The position numbers and the translations under genes are program-made. Shown here piece by piece: positions 9,515-19,280 of a stretch of 64,000 bases of DNA. The stretch is taken from positions 17,390,589-17,454,588 of the forward strand of contig CP154954.1 in the NCBI GenBank assembly GCA_039621445.1, given 5' to 3'. Each line of letters opens with the position of its first letter. The stretch's first letter is position 1. Source of the stretch: Euglena gracilis. Its lineage: Eukaryota; Euglenida; Euglenophyceae; Euglenales. Below the pieces are notes generated by a model. The model was not told the DNA's origin. It saw only the letters and a list, made by a program, of their open reading frames with translations, and ran no database searches.

Positions 9515-11234
9515 ATGAAGAATGAATTTCAAAGAAACTCTGAATTTCAAGAAGAACTTCAAAGAACTCCAAGAAGTCAGCTGAAGCTGGGGAAGGTGGA
9601 GGGGCGGCAGCAGCACACCTGTCCGTGGCCATCGCAACCCCCCCACCCCCCAGAGCATCAGAGATTTCAAAATCCCCCTCTCAACATGAGAATGGCCATG
9701 GAACATGGACAACTGTGGTCAGGAGGACAAGAAGACAGAAGGGGAATACCATCACAGGTCCAACAGACTCCCCCCCTTTTTCTATGTCCCCCCCCGTCCA
9801 GGGGACAAAGCCAGGGCTATGGCAGCCTTTCAACAAATATCAAAAATCCAAAGGATTCAAGTCATCATGGCTATGGCAGCCAGCATCCAAAAGGACCTGG
9901 GGTCCAGAATCAAGGCTATGGAAGCCATCATTCAAGAGGGCAGTGGGCCCATGGGCAAGGCTATGGCAGCCAGTGCCCCAGCCTGGAAAGATCCCACTGG
10001 GGAAGGGTATGTCCAACTTACCCCACAGCTCTCTCAAACATAAACCCCTCAGGAGCTGCCCATCCAAGCAAGCAGCCCCCCCTTCAGGGGAAGGCCAATG
10101 GAGGCCATTATATGCAAGAGGCCAATGGAGGCCAGAGGAAGCATCAAAATATCAAGGCCAATGGAGGCCATTTCAATCAAAATCAGGAGGCCATTGGAGG
10201 CCAGTGCATTCCAGATCACATCAGCCCTTGGGGGGGAGGCCCAAGATTGGCTACACCAGGGCCCCCCCAGAAGGTAATCAGCCCACACCCCCCAGCTATA
10301 TATGTACCTCCCCACTGCAGACACAGACCTTCCCCCATCTTTCAAATTCAGGGGGAAAGCCTGTCTTTGAGCAGCCCTATGGCAGGGCAAGAGGTGATCC
10401 CAGTGATGGGGCAGCCAGGGAGGACCCCAGTGATGGGGCCAGGGGGAAGGACCCCAGTGATGGGGCCTGTGGAATCCCCAGACACATTACACCCAGGGGT
10501 GCCCCCCTACAGAGCCCTGCAGGCCAGCATTCCCCATTGGGTCAAGGCAGGAGCCAGCACAGAGGTATTGAACTTAATAAGGGAAGGGGTCAGGGCAGAT
10601 ATTCCCCTCCCCCCTCAGATGTCCTTAAAAGTTCCCTTCAAAACTCCCCAAGAAATAATGACTGCCCAGAAAATTCTGAGGGAATACGAATGTGCAGGGA
10701 CCAGGCAAATCACCCCAGAGGAGGCAAAACATTTTGTCCCTTATTTTATCATTTCCAAAGAGGAAGGGGGAAAGACAAAGGAAAGACTAATTTCAGATTG
10801 TCGACAGTTAAATCTCCATTTCACCCCCCAGAAGTTCAGATTGGAACACATGGGAAACATCTTCCCATATCTCAGAAAAGGTTGGTTCTGTGGAAAAATA
10901 GATCTGAAAGATGCTTATTTCCACTTAAAGCTGCACAGCAGCCTGGAAAAACATGTTTGCATGCAGGTGGGGGGGAAAATGTGGCAATTTCAAGCTGCAT
11001 GCTTTGGTATAAGCAGCCTGCCACAAAAGTTTATGACTCTAATGAGAGTTTGGGAAAGGAAATGGAGAAAGGAAGGAAAGGTAGTTTTCATCTACCTGGA
11101 CGACATTTTGCTGTTAGCCCCCAGCAAAAAGACAGCAGCCCAACATTTGGCAGAAATGAAAAAAGATCTTTTACTGGCAGGTTTCAGAATAAACCTCCCC
11201 AAATCATGTCTGGAACCAACACAAGAAATAAACA
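9515..11234 (+). pseudogene. DIRS-like retrotransposon: Gag-like leader and reverse transcriptase
   Basis: The frame starting at 9515 carries a low-complexity leader with repeated QGYGS and ANGGH words (residues about 90-240), then a reverse transcriptase from about residue 345. Visible RT blocks are the fingers region (KTKERLISDCRQLN), motif A IDLKDAYFHLKL with Asp463, motif B ACFGISSLPQKF, and the catalytic YLDDILLL (Asp529, Asp530). The DLKDAYFH and YLDDIL spellings with this spacing are typical of the DIRS/Ngaro group, more than of Ty3 or LINE enzymes. At about 11,231-11,234 the homology moves to the adjacent frame (next entry), so the copy is broken or uses frameshifting. No tyrosine recombinase was found in the window, so assignment to DIRS rests on the RT and RNase H. 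Confidence 0.7.
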
Positions 11235-11790
11235 TTTGGGCCAGTGGATCAATTTGAAAAAAGGCCAACTGGAAATTCCACAGGAAAAACTGAAATCCTT
11301 AAGAAAGGAATTAGGAAAGGTGCTGACAGCACAAAAAATGAGCTGCAGAAAACTCAGCTCTATTGTAGGGCAAGTAAGAAGCTATTTAGTTTCAATGCCT
11401 TTTCTCAGAATTCTGACAGATCAACTTTGCAAAATGGTGGATTTGCACACCAAGTGGGGTTGGGACCACACCTTGACCATTCCCCAAGGGGTCAAAGATC
11501 AAATTGTGGAGTTAAAGGCATTTTTGCAGCCAGGTGTGGGCAGAGCATTTCAATCCCAGGCCTCTCAGGAACTCTTCTCAGACAGCAGCACCTGGCAATG
11601 GGGGGGGCTGGACAAAGATTCAGGCCAAAAGGTGCAGGATTTTTGGAGGGACCTGCATGTCCTTCACATCAATCAAAAAGAATTGCAGGCTGCAGTGGAA
11701 ACTGTAAAATCTTTGGCCAAACCAAAGCAAACGATTGTGCTTCATGTGGACAGTCAGGTGGCTGTCAGTTATTTAACAAAATGGGGAGGG
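11234..11790 (+). pseudogene. DIRS-like RT connection and RNase H, shifted frame, truncated
   Basis: In the frame next to the RT frame, coding continues with LGQWINLKKGQLEIPQEKL, a thumb-like region, then an RNase H domain: a first acidic site in LFSDSSTWQWGG (about 11,571), INQKELQAAVETV (Glu), and VLHVDSQVAVSYL (Asp). The order and spacing match RNase H domains of DIRS-type polyproteins. The frame runs into a G-run satellite at about 11,780, where coding sequence stops. The one-base shift relative to the RT frame can be a deletion in this copy. Confidence 0.65.
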
Positions 11791-11895
11791 GGGTCCTATT
11801 TTTGGATTTTTGCTCGATCGGCTCAGGGGGGGTCTTATTTTTGGGGGTGGTCTTATTTTTGGGGGGGGTCTTATTTTGGGGGGGGGTTACCATAG
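11780..11895. repeat. G-run satellite of GGTCTTATTTTTGG units truncating RNase H
   Basis: Four G-runs of 6-8 bases alternate with TCCTATTTTTGG or TCTTATTTTTGG. It directly follows the RNase H codons for TKWGG. It probably marks the left part of an insertion running to about 12,000, as ACCATAGGG-type words occur at 11,888 and 11,957. Confidence 0.55.
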
Positions 11896-12551
11896 GGCTT
11901 AATGCACCTGTTTTGCCTATCAGGTATTCTCCATGTTGATGTGGTTGGTTGACATACCATAGGGGGGCCTCTGTGGGTCCCCCCCTTGATTGAATGATCG
12001 GAAATTGAAAAATATTCATTGGAGGGGTTCTTGCCCCTCCCTCCAAAAGGACCACTGTGGGTGTGGGCGGCGGCGGCCTGAGCGCATGCGCACACAAAGT
12101 AGCGGAACCCTCCGCTACTACCTGACCACCCCCTTTCTGCATTTGCCTTCCGCAGGCTCCCTTGTTTCCATGGATTCAATCTGATTTGTGCATTGGAATT
12201 CAAGTTTTCAAGTTCAATTGTTCAATTCAATCAAATACAAAGATTTCAAAGAAACCAAAGGAAACTGCCAAAGGAGAAATTACCTTCAAGGAGATCAAAG
12301 AAAACCTCAAGGAATTGGCCTACCAGGAGCGCCCCAAGGCAATTTCAAAGGTACTTGCTGGATTTGGCTGGGCTAAGTGGCTATAAGGGTGGGAAGCACC
12401 CCCTGAAAACCCCTAGCACCCAGGCTTTTCCGCCCCCCCTCTGTCCCCCCTCAATTTCCCCCCTGCGAGGGCCCACCTAAGCGGCTCCGCAGACCCCCAG
12501 AGGCATCGCAGGAGGCACCCCCCTCCACTCCGCCGCCGGGAACACTAAAAA
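11896..12551 (+). other. Leader or remnant region before the Ty3-like Gag
   Basis: Holds a possible coding remnant at about 12,236-12,386 (KPKETAKGEITFKEIKENL, ending in a stop), which could be the displaced 3' part of the DIRS-like element or leader of the Ty3-like element. A C-rich tract (12,430-12,475) precedes the Gag start. A 5' LTR is expected in this interval, but its partner is not in the window, so no border can be set. Confidence 0.35.
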
Positions 12552-15500
12552 ATGGATCCCAACCCATTCCAAGCACCCACGGAGCTTCCCAGGGCCTCCG
12601 TGGGGGCTGAGCCCACCCGCGCACCCCCCCTCGCCGGATCCGTGACCCGGGACCCACCCTGCCGGAACCCCAGCGAGACCGGGACCCCCCCTGGGAAACT
12701 GGTAGCAGAGGCTTACGACCCTACCCCACACAACAACCCATTCCTCGCGGCCCACTCTGAGGTGAACCTTCAGATCACCGGCCGAGGCCCAGCACTCGGC
12801 GACCGCACCCCAGCGATGCCTGCAATCCCCTACGGGGGCCCCCCATCACATCTCCGTGGTAGCCCCCACGGGGATGCCCAATGCACAGCCCTAGCCCTGC
12901 TGTCCCCAAGTACAAATGATTTTGATCTCGATAGCCCTCGGGATCGAACCCCCACCCCACGGAAAGGAAAGTCAACCGGAAATACCCTTTTCCCCCCGTT
13001 CCCATCGCTCGATGAAGCCCCATCAGTGCTGCCTCCACCCTTCTCCCCCACCGACTCCGACCCAAACCATCCCTCCATCTTCTCCATCCGTCCCCCACCC
13101 TCCTCCTCATACACCCCACATCCCCCATCCTTCAGCCCTCATCCCCCATCCTACTCCTCCCCGACATCCGACGTCCCGGACCCAACCGACGGACCGCAGC
13201 CCCCCCAAGGGAGCCGAGACATGGGGCTGCGGACCCCGTTCTCCTCTGGGGCCACTCCCCGGCCCCAGAAGGTCCCGGGACTCTCCCCAGAGGAAGGGGG
13301 AGCAGAGGAGACGGACGAGCAGGAGCAGTGGGAGGAACAACGGTGGGAACCATGGGGGTCTGAAGGAGGATGGTGGCCTACTGAGGGTGACTACAAGCAG
13401 GACGAGATGTTCAACGACATCAAGGCGACGGCGGCACAACAACAACAAGACATCGAGACAGTCAAACGACAAATCACCGCATGCGACACCGCAGTCAATC
13501 TCGTGCGTGAGCAAGCAACCCGTGCGTATGACGTTTCGATGCGATGCGCGGCAGAGACTACAACGCTGCACGAAGCGGCGAGCGCCGCGCAAACCGCGAT
13601 CACACAGCACGAGGTTCGCTTCGCGATGGTGGAACGAGATGTCCAAGGGTTGAAGGAGCAGATCAAGACCGAAGCGGCTTCATCGTCCTCCAAAGGTGCA
13701 ACCGTCGACGCCGCGACAATCCACACTATCAGCAAACACGATGCGCGAATCACCGTCGTCGAAAGCGAGGTTCAAATGGTGAAGGAGCAGATCAAGATGG
13801 AGACAACAACACGAAACAGCGACATCCGGTCCCTAGTGGAAATGATGCGGCGCGAACACGAGCAACAAGCAGCAAAAGGATCACCAAAACCGCAACAACC
13901 TATCCAGAACCCGGAGATGGAGGTGGCAATGAACAGAATGACAGTGCGGATCCAAGAAATCGAACAATCGAAAGACCGACTGAAACGGGCGACGGTGGAG
14001 GAAGTGACGGTCATCAAGAAGGAGGTGGAGGCGATGAAACAAGCACAGCAGACACAGGTGGCGGTGATGGCGAAGGAGATCCAGGAGATGAAGCAAAAAC
14101 AACAGACATCGCAACCCCAACAACCGACCACATCCGACACTCTCATCCAGGATCTGATCTTCAAGGTGCAGGCCCTCGAGCAGAACAACAAGCAGTTCAA
14201 ACGCGAGACGACGGAGTACATCCGGAAGCTCGAGATCCAGGTGCACGACTTCCACCACCTTGGGGCCAGGGTACAAGCCCTGGAGACCTCCATGGCCCGA
14301 TCCAAAGATGAGAAGGACAGAGACCTTCTCCGGCTGAGCAAGAAGGTCGAGGTGGCGGACGAAGCACTGGCAAGGGCCATGGAGCGGGTGGAGAACAAGA
14401 TGCACGAGGAGATCAAACGACTTCAACTTCCACAACAACCACTCCAATCAACGGAAGAGGTGGAGGACGGCATCCGACAGCTGCGGGAGAGAGTGCTCCA
14501 TGGAGAGGGAGCGTTCTCCAAGGCCATCAAGGAGACAAAGACACAGCTCAGGGAAATACAGAGGGACATCCAGCTAATCCGGCAACAATCACGCCCCAAT
14601 GTGAGCAGCAGTGAACAGATGGAGCGAGAAGTGCAAGATCTGGCGAGACAAGTCGCACGGCTACAGCTCAGCACAACAACGCCCATCCAGGAACCACACA
14701 TCCCCCGTGAAGAAGTCCGTCAACGTGCAGAGGTCCACACATTCCCGTCCCAACCGTACCCAGAAATACAAGCACGACAACAATCTTCGGTTGCGGTGCG
14801 ACCGGAGCTCAGGTTGGCAAGAAAGAGCACGCGATCAATGGTGCAAAGTGAAGCAGTGACATCAATCCCAGTACAAACAGTGATGCCAATGACGCAAGTG
14901 ACACAGCCACCCAGGAGCACAACCGGAACGGCGGTGCGGGGGGTGGAAGTGACCATCGCCCCAGTGCAAGCACACACCGTCAGTCCACAACTCCAACTCC
15001 TACCCCCACAACTCCTGGAGTCCATCAGCGGCAGACATCCCGGAAGGTTCAGCGGGATTGCAGAGGACTGGCCAATGTGGAGAAGAAAGTGGATTCCGTT
15101 TCTACGAGAAACGGAAGGGCTGATGCCAGCAATGACCGATGCACAGCGATTGGCGTTGCTGCTGCGAAGTGCACTCGACGAGGCCGGGGCTCTCCTGGTG
15201 GACCAGGAGCTGGAAGCCAATCCGGACCTCGGGTACGAAGAGTACTGGGCGCGCCTCGACCTGGAGTTCGGGGCGGAAGACAAGGAGGTCCTCCGCCGCA
15301 AGCTCCACCGGCTGAAGATGGCGCATGCGGGCAAGCCAACAGAGAAGTCGTGGCGTGAGCTCTACGCACAGATGATGACCCTGGGTGGGCAACTTGGCGA
15401 TGTCAGTGATGCAGAACTGAGTCGCCTGTTGATGAATGCGATCCCAAGGGATCCGTGGCGAAGGAAGCTGGCGATGGAGGAGGACAAAAGGACAGAGAGG

Positions 15501-16350
15501 GGCACCTTGGTGCTCGATGGGCTGCCAATCGATGTGGCCACAGAGGAGGTGGAGAACATGGTGCTGGCGGAGACCGGGCTGAGACCACTTGCCGTGCGAC
15601 GGTTCGGCAAGCGAGTGAAGGTGACGCCGCAAGGGGAAGAGCATCGGCATGCCATCAAAATGCTCTATGACCGGCAGCGGCTCCAAGGCGGGAGCGTTGT
15701 CAAGGTCTCCCCGGACAATGCGGAGTTGGGGCCAAAAGAAATCAACGAGCTGATGACTCGTTGGCTCCGAACGGAGCAGCGGATCGCCAACGCGCCCGAG
15801 CCGCAGCAAATCTCCGGCCCCCAAAGGCAAGACCATCGGCCACAGCCGCGGTGGCACCGGGAAGTGGATGCAGAGTGGGATGGTGCGGAAGAAGAAGAGG
15901 AAGAAGCTGTCCGGCAAGTGGGCAAGGGAAACAAACGGCAAGATAAGAGGCCCCCGACACCTCCAAAGGTGTCTGAGAAGAAGGAGGAGCAACCGACAAG
16001 CACGGTGCAACCCGGACCACAGCCCACCCAAAGTGCACCGTCACCGCCACCGGCGGTGAAGGGAGGAGATCGATCGACAACCAGAGTGGTCATCATCGGG
16101 ACAGTGGCAGAATGCCCCGTACCAAGGCGGAGCGTCGTGGAACAACTCATGGGATGCCAAAGGCAAGGGAAAAGGCAACCCACAATGGTCAAAGGGAGGA
16201 GATGGCAAAGGTGGTGGACAAGACAAGGGTGGCAAAGGCAAAGGCGATGAGAAAGGCAAGAGCAAAGGAAAGGGAGATGGAAAAGGCAAAGGAGGAAAAG
16301 ACGGCGGCCGAGGGAGGAGTGTCGCCGCAGTGGAGGAGTGGGAGGAGTGA
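12552..16350 (+). pseudogene. gag: Ty3-like retrotransposon Gag polyprotein
   Basis: The open frame from ATG 12,552 runs 1,232 codons to a stop at 16,250. Residues 1-280 are Pro/Ser-rich. Residues about 285-720 are Gln/Glu/Lys-rich with heptad character, likely coiled coil. At about residue 820-980 lies a retrotransposon capsid-like domain (GRFSGIAEDWPMWRRKW, then SWRELYAQMMTLGG and LMNAIPRDPWRRKL). Residues about 985-1055 look RRM-like (TLVLDGLPIDVATEEVENM, GGSVVKVS). From about 16,085 the better frame is the neighbouring one: WSSSGQWQNAPYQGGASW, then a Gly/Lys-rich tail with GKGKG words ending at stop 16,350. A one-base shift therefore breaks Gag near 16,070. A classical CCHC knuckle is not visible; the basic Gly/Lys tail may serve nucleic-acid binding. 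Confidence 0.7.
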
Positions 16351-16859
16351 AGGGGCCGCCCAGGCCCCAGGGGAGGAGGCCTGGGCAGGCAGTCAAAACC
16401 CCGAGCCGGAGACCGGCAAGAGGAAGTGCACGAGGTGAGAACCGTGCAGGTGTGCTCCACCACCCTGTCCAGGCATCGAGAGGAGGAAGGATGGCAGGTG
16501 GTGGAGAAAAAGAAAAGAAACCGCAAGCCAAGACAATCACCTCCGATGACACAACCCGACAAGGATCAAGGCGCAAAGGGAAGGAAGGAAGAAGGGGAGA
16601 GATCTATGCCAAGGAAATGGCAAAGATCAACAACGAAGAACAACAACCACTCCAAGGGAAAAGGAAGTAAGAAGGAGGAACGACAACCTCATCGCGACAA
16701 CCACCTCAAGGGTCAACATCTACCACACAACACCCTCCCCGCGACACCAACCGGCATCCACAACAAGAAAAGCAACACCTACCCCAAAGAAAGCAACATC
16801 CACTGCGCGACACCGACCGGCATCCACCACAAGAAGAGCACCCAAGAAGCCTAACAGCC
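16351..16859 (+). other. Gag-Pol spacer with partial coding remnant
   Basis: One frame (16,426-16,854) encodes EEEGWQVVEKKKRNRKPRQ followed by Ser/Lys/Asn-rich sequence. The GWQVV-basic motif resembles short motifs in the other retroelements here. Whether this piece is its own ORF, or a part of Pol detached by frameshifts, cannot be decided. Confidence 0.4.
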
Positions 16860-19280
16860 ATGCAACAGCCCGACAACAAGCGACACGAAACCCGGCAGCC
16901 ACCCCACGAGCATCATCCGCCACAAGAACCGCCATCTCCACCCCAACTTCCCCATCATCAACAGCTCCCACCAGAACGCTCCTCTAACCCGCTGCAGCCA
17001 CCCCACGAGCATCATCCGCCACAAGAACCGCCATCTCCACCCCAGCATCTCCACCATCGACATCTCCCACCAGAACGGACATGCAACCCGCAGCAGCCAC
17101 CCCACGAGCGTCATCATCCACAAGAACCGTCATCCCCACCCCAACATCCCCTCCAACGACATCTCCCACCAGAACGGACATCCGAACCCCGACCCCGACT
17201 GCAGCCGCCGCCACTAGAACCGACACCATCATCCAAGCTGCATCCTCCCCAACGACCACTCCCACCAGAACCTTCATCTTCACCGCAACAACTACCTCGA
17301 CAGCAGCTACCCCACAAACCCGCATCATCATCAGAGCGACATCTACTCCAACGTCAACATCCACCAGAACCTTCATCTTCTCCACAGCATCCACCATCGC
17401 CGCTGCCGCCACGAGAACCGACTCCATCATCTAAGCCACATCCACACCAACCACAACTCCCACGAGAACCTTCATCCACATCACGACATCCGTCATCGCA
17501 GCCGCCGCCACGAGAACTGTCTTCATCTTTGCAGCGACATCCACCCCAACATTATCGCCCACCAGAACCTTCATCTTCTTCGCGACACCCACCTTCGCGG
17601 CTGCCACCACGAGAACCGTCTCCGTCATCTCAGCGACACCCACACCAACTTCATCGCCCACAGGAACCGTTATCTCCTCCGCAACATCCACAATCGCTAC
17701 AACCGCCACGAGAACCGATTTCGTCATCTCAACAGCATCCACATCAACCACAACTCCCACCAGGACCGTCATCTGCATCACCACAACAGCTACCTCTGGA
17801 ATCGTCATCAAAGCGACATCCTCATCAACGATATCACCCACGGGAACCGTCATCTACTTCGCGACATCCACTGCCACTACAGCCGCCACTCGAACCGCCA
17901 TCATCATCACAAGGAAACACCCCGCTACCACTCCCACAAGAACCTTCATCTTCGTCTCAGCATCCACCTCAACAACAACCTCCACTGGAACCGACTTCTA
18001 CATCGCCGCATCCCCACCAACAACACCAACCACCAAGCGATTCCCAGCATCAACCACAACCGCCTCAAGAAGGATCAAGGCAACATCTACCACAAGAAAC
18101 ACCGCATCCACATCCAACATCCAGCAACATCGCCCAAGCCACATCCACATCCGTGCCTCCAGACTCAGTGACGCCAGAAGAAAAAGAGAAGCACCAGCAG
18201 AGCCGCGGACGCGAGCTCTGGGCACTGGACCTGTTCTCCGGGACAGGCAGTGTCCGCCGGGCCCTGGAGGCACTGGGTTACCATGTCGTGAGTGTCGACT
18301 GGGACTCCCGGTGGCACCCCGATGTGGTGGCGGACATCCGGCGATGGGAGTACTGGCAGCAGTATTCCCCGGGTGACTTCGATCTGGTGGCAGCATCCCC
18401 ACCATGCACCGAGTACTCATCGGCAATGACGACAAGGCCGAGGCGGTTGAGGGAAGCAGATGCGGTGGTGAGGAAGACAAGGGAGATCATCCAGTACCTC
18501 GCTCCGGCGAAGTGGTGGATCGAGAATCCCCGGCACGGGCTGCTCCGCAGGAGGCGAGTAGTCCGAGACCTGGCCTTCGTGGACCTCGACTACTGCATGT
18601 TTGAAGACTTCGGCTACCGGAAGCCCACCCGGTTCTGGTTACCGAAGGAGATGGCCAGGGATCTCACCAACGTGTTGTGCGATGGCCGATGCAAAAGCTC
18701 GGTGCAAGGGGACAAAGGAAGACGGCGCCACCGGTTCCAGCTGGGAGGCAGGTGCCCCCACAGAGTGTCACGAGAGGAGGCGTACAGAATCCCAAGCGGC
18801 GTGGTGGAGTACCTGTGCCAAGGCACAGGACCACAAGCAGCGAAGCAGAAGGAGCAGTGTCCAACAGCCAAAGTGCAAGAGGTGACCATCAAGCCGTGGC
18901 ACGTAAAGCCGGCCCGCTTTCGAGTGGGCAGGATGCAAAGGAGAGGAGGCGGATGCCAGCTGCTGCTGGAAGTGACCGTGGAAGCCAATGGTGAGTGCTA
19001 CCAAGCAAAAGCGCTCATCGACACCGGAGCCCAGACGTCTCTCTGCCGGAGGGACCTGCTGCCAGAAGCCTGCTTCACGCAGTCCAGCAAGCCGCTGCTG
19101 CTCAAGACAGTGAGTGGCGAAGAGCTCAACGGAGGGAAGAACGAGGCCACCCTCACACTCTCCTTCGAGGCAAGGAGTGAACCGAAGAGGGCGTGCCAGT
19201 GGGCAGCCAGTGGAGCAGCACCGTCACCGCACACGACGGGGACATCGGCTGCGACCTCATCCTCGGATATCCGTGGTTGA
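16860..19280 (+). CDS. Ty3-like Pol N-part: Pro-rich repeats, cytosine DNA methyltransferase, aspartic protease
   Basis: An 806-codon frame. Residues about 10-420 are Pro/His/Ser repeats. Residues about 450-660 form a C5 cytosine methyltransferase-like domain: motif I LDLFSGTGS (about 18,225), an acidic VSVDWDS strand end, motif IV ASPPCTEYSSA with the catalytic-type Pro-Cys (about 18,392-18,422), motif VI WWIENPRHGLL (about 18,513), and a C-terminal YRIPSGVVEYL resembling motif X. At about 200 residues it is compact, with little room for a target-recognition domain. Next comes a retroviral-type aspartic protease with ALIDTGAQTSL (Asp at 19,020). The frame leaves homology at about 19,175; the second half of the protease (CDLILGYPWL) lies in the next frame. 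All domains before that point are intact to the eye. Methylation activity is inferred from motifs only. Confidence 0.8.
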   Translation: MQQPDNKRHETRQPPHEHHPPQEPPSPPQLPHHQQLPPERSSNPLQPPHEHHPPQEPPSPPQHLHHRHLPPERTCNPQQPPHERHHPQEPSSPPQHPLQRHLPPERTSEPRPRLQPPPLEPTPSSKLHPPQRPLPPEPSSSPQQLPRQQLPHKPASSSERHLLQRQHPPEPSSSPQHPPSPLPPREPTPSSKPHPHQPQLPREPSSTSRHPSSQPPPRELSSSLQRHPPQHYRPPEPSSSSRHPPSRLPPREPSPSSQRHPHQLHRPQEPLSPPQHPQSLQPPREPISSSQQHPHQPQLPPGPSSASPQQLPLESSSKRHPHQRYHPREPSSTSRHPLPLQPPLEPPSSSQGNTPLPLPQEPSSSSQHPPQQQPPLEPTSTSPHPHQQHQPPSDSQHQPQPPQEGSRQHLPQETPHPHPTSSNIAQATSTSVPPDSVTPEEKEKHQQSRGRELWALDLFSGTGSVRRALEALGYHVVSVDWDSRWHPDVVADIRRWEYWQQYSPGDFDLVAASPPCTEYSSAMTTRPRRLREADAVVRKTREIIQYLAPAKWWIENPRHGLLRRRRVVRDLAFVDLDYCMFEDFGYRKPTRFWLPKEMARDLTNVLCDGRCKSSVQGDKGRRRHRFQLGGRCPHRVSREEAYRIPSGVVEYLCQGTGPQAAKQKEQCPTAKVQEVTIKPWHVKPARFRVGRMQRRGGGCQLLLEVTVEANGECYQAKALIDTGAQTSLCRRDLLPEACFTQSSKPLLLKTVSGEELNGGKNEATLTLSFEARSEPKRACQWAASGAAPSPHTTGTSAATSSSDIRG
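16896..17192. repeat. 99-bp in-frame tandem repeat, three units
   Basis: Units start at 16,896, 16,995 and 17,094, each 33 codons, encoding QPPHEHHPPQEPPSPPQ-like text ending in LPPER. They begin a longer region of degenerate Pro/His/Gln/Ser repeats to about 18,110. The period keeps the reading frame open. Confidence 0.85.

Noticed and set aside
11896-12551. 5' LTR of the Ty3-like element
   Set aside because: No matching 3' copy in the window and no clear TG...CA pair with a primer-binding site; borders would be guesses.
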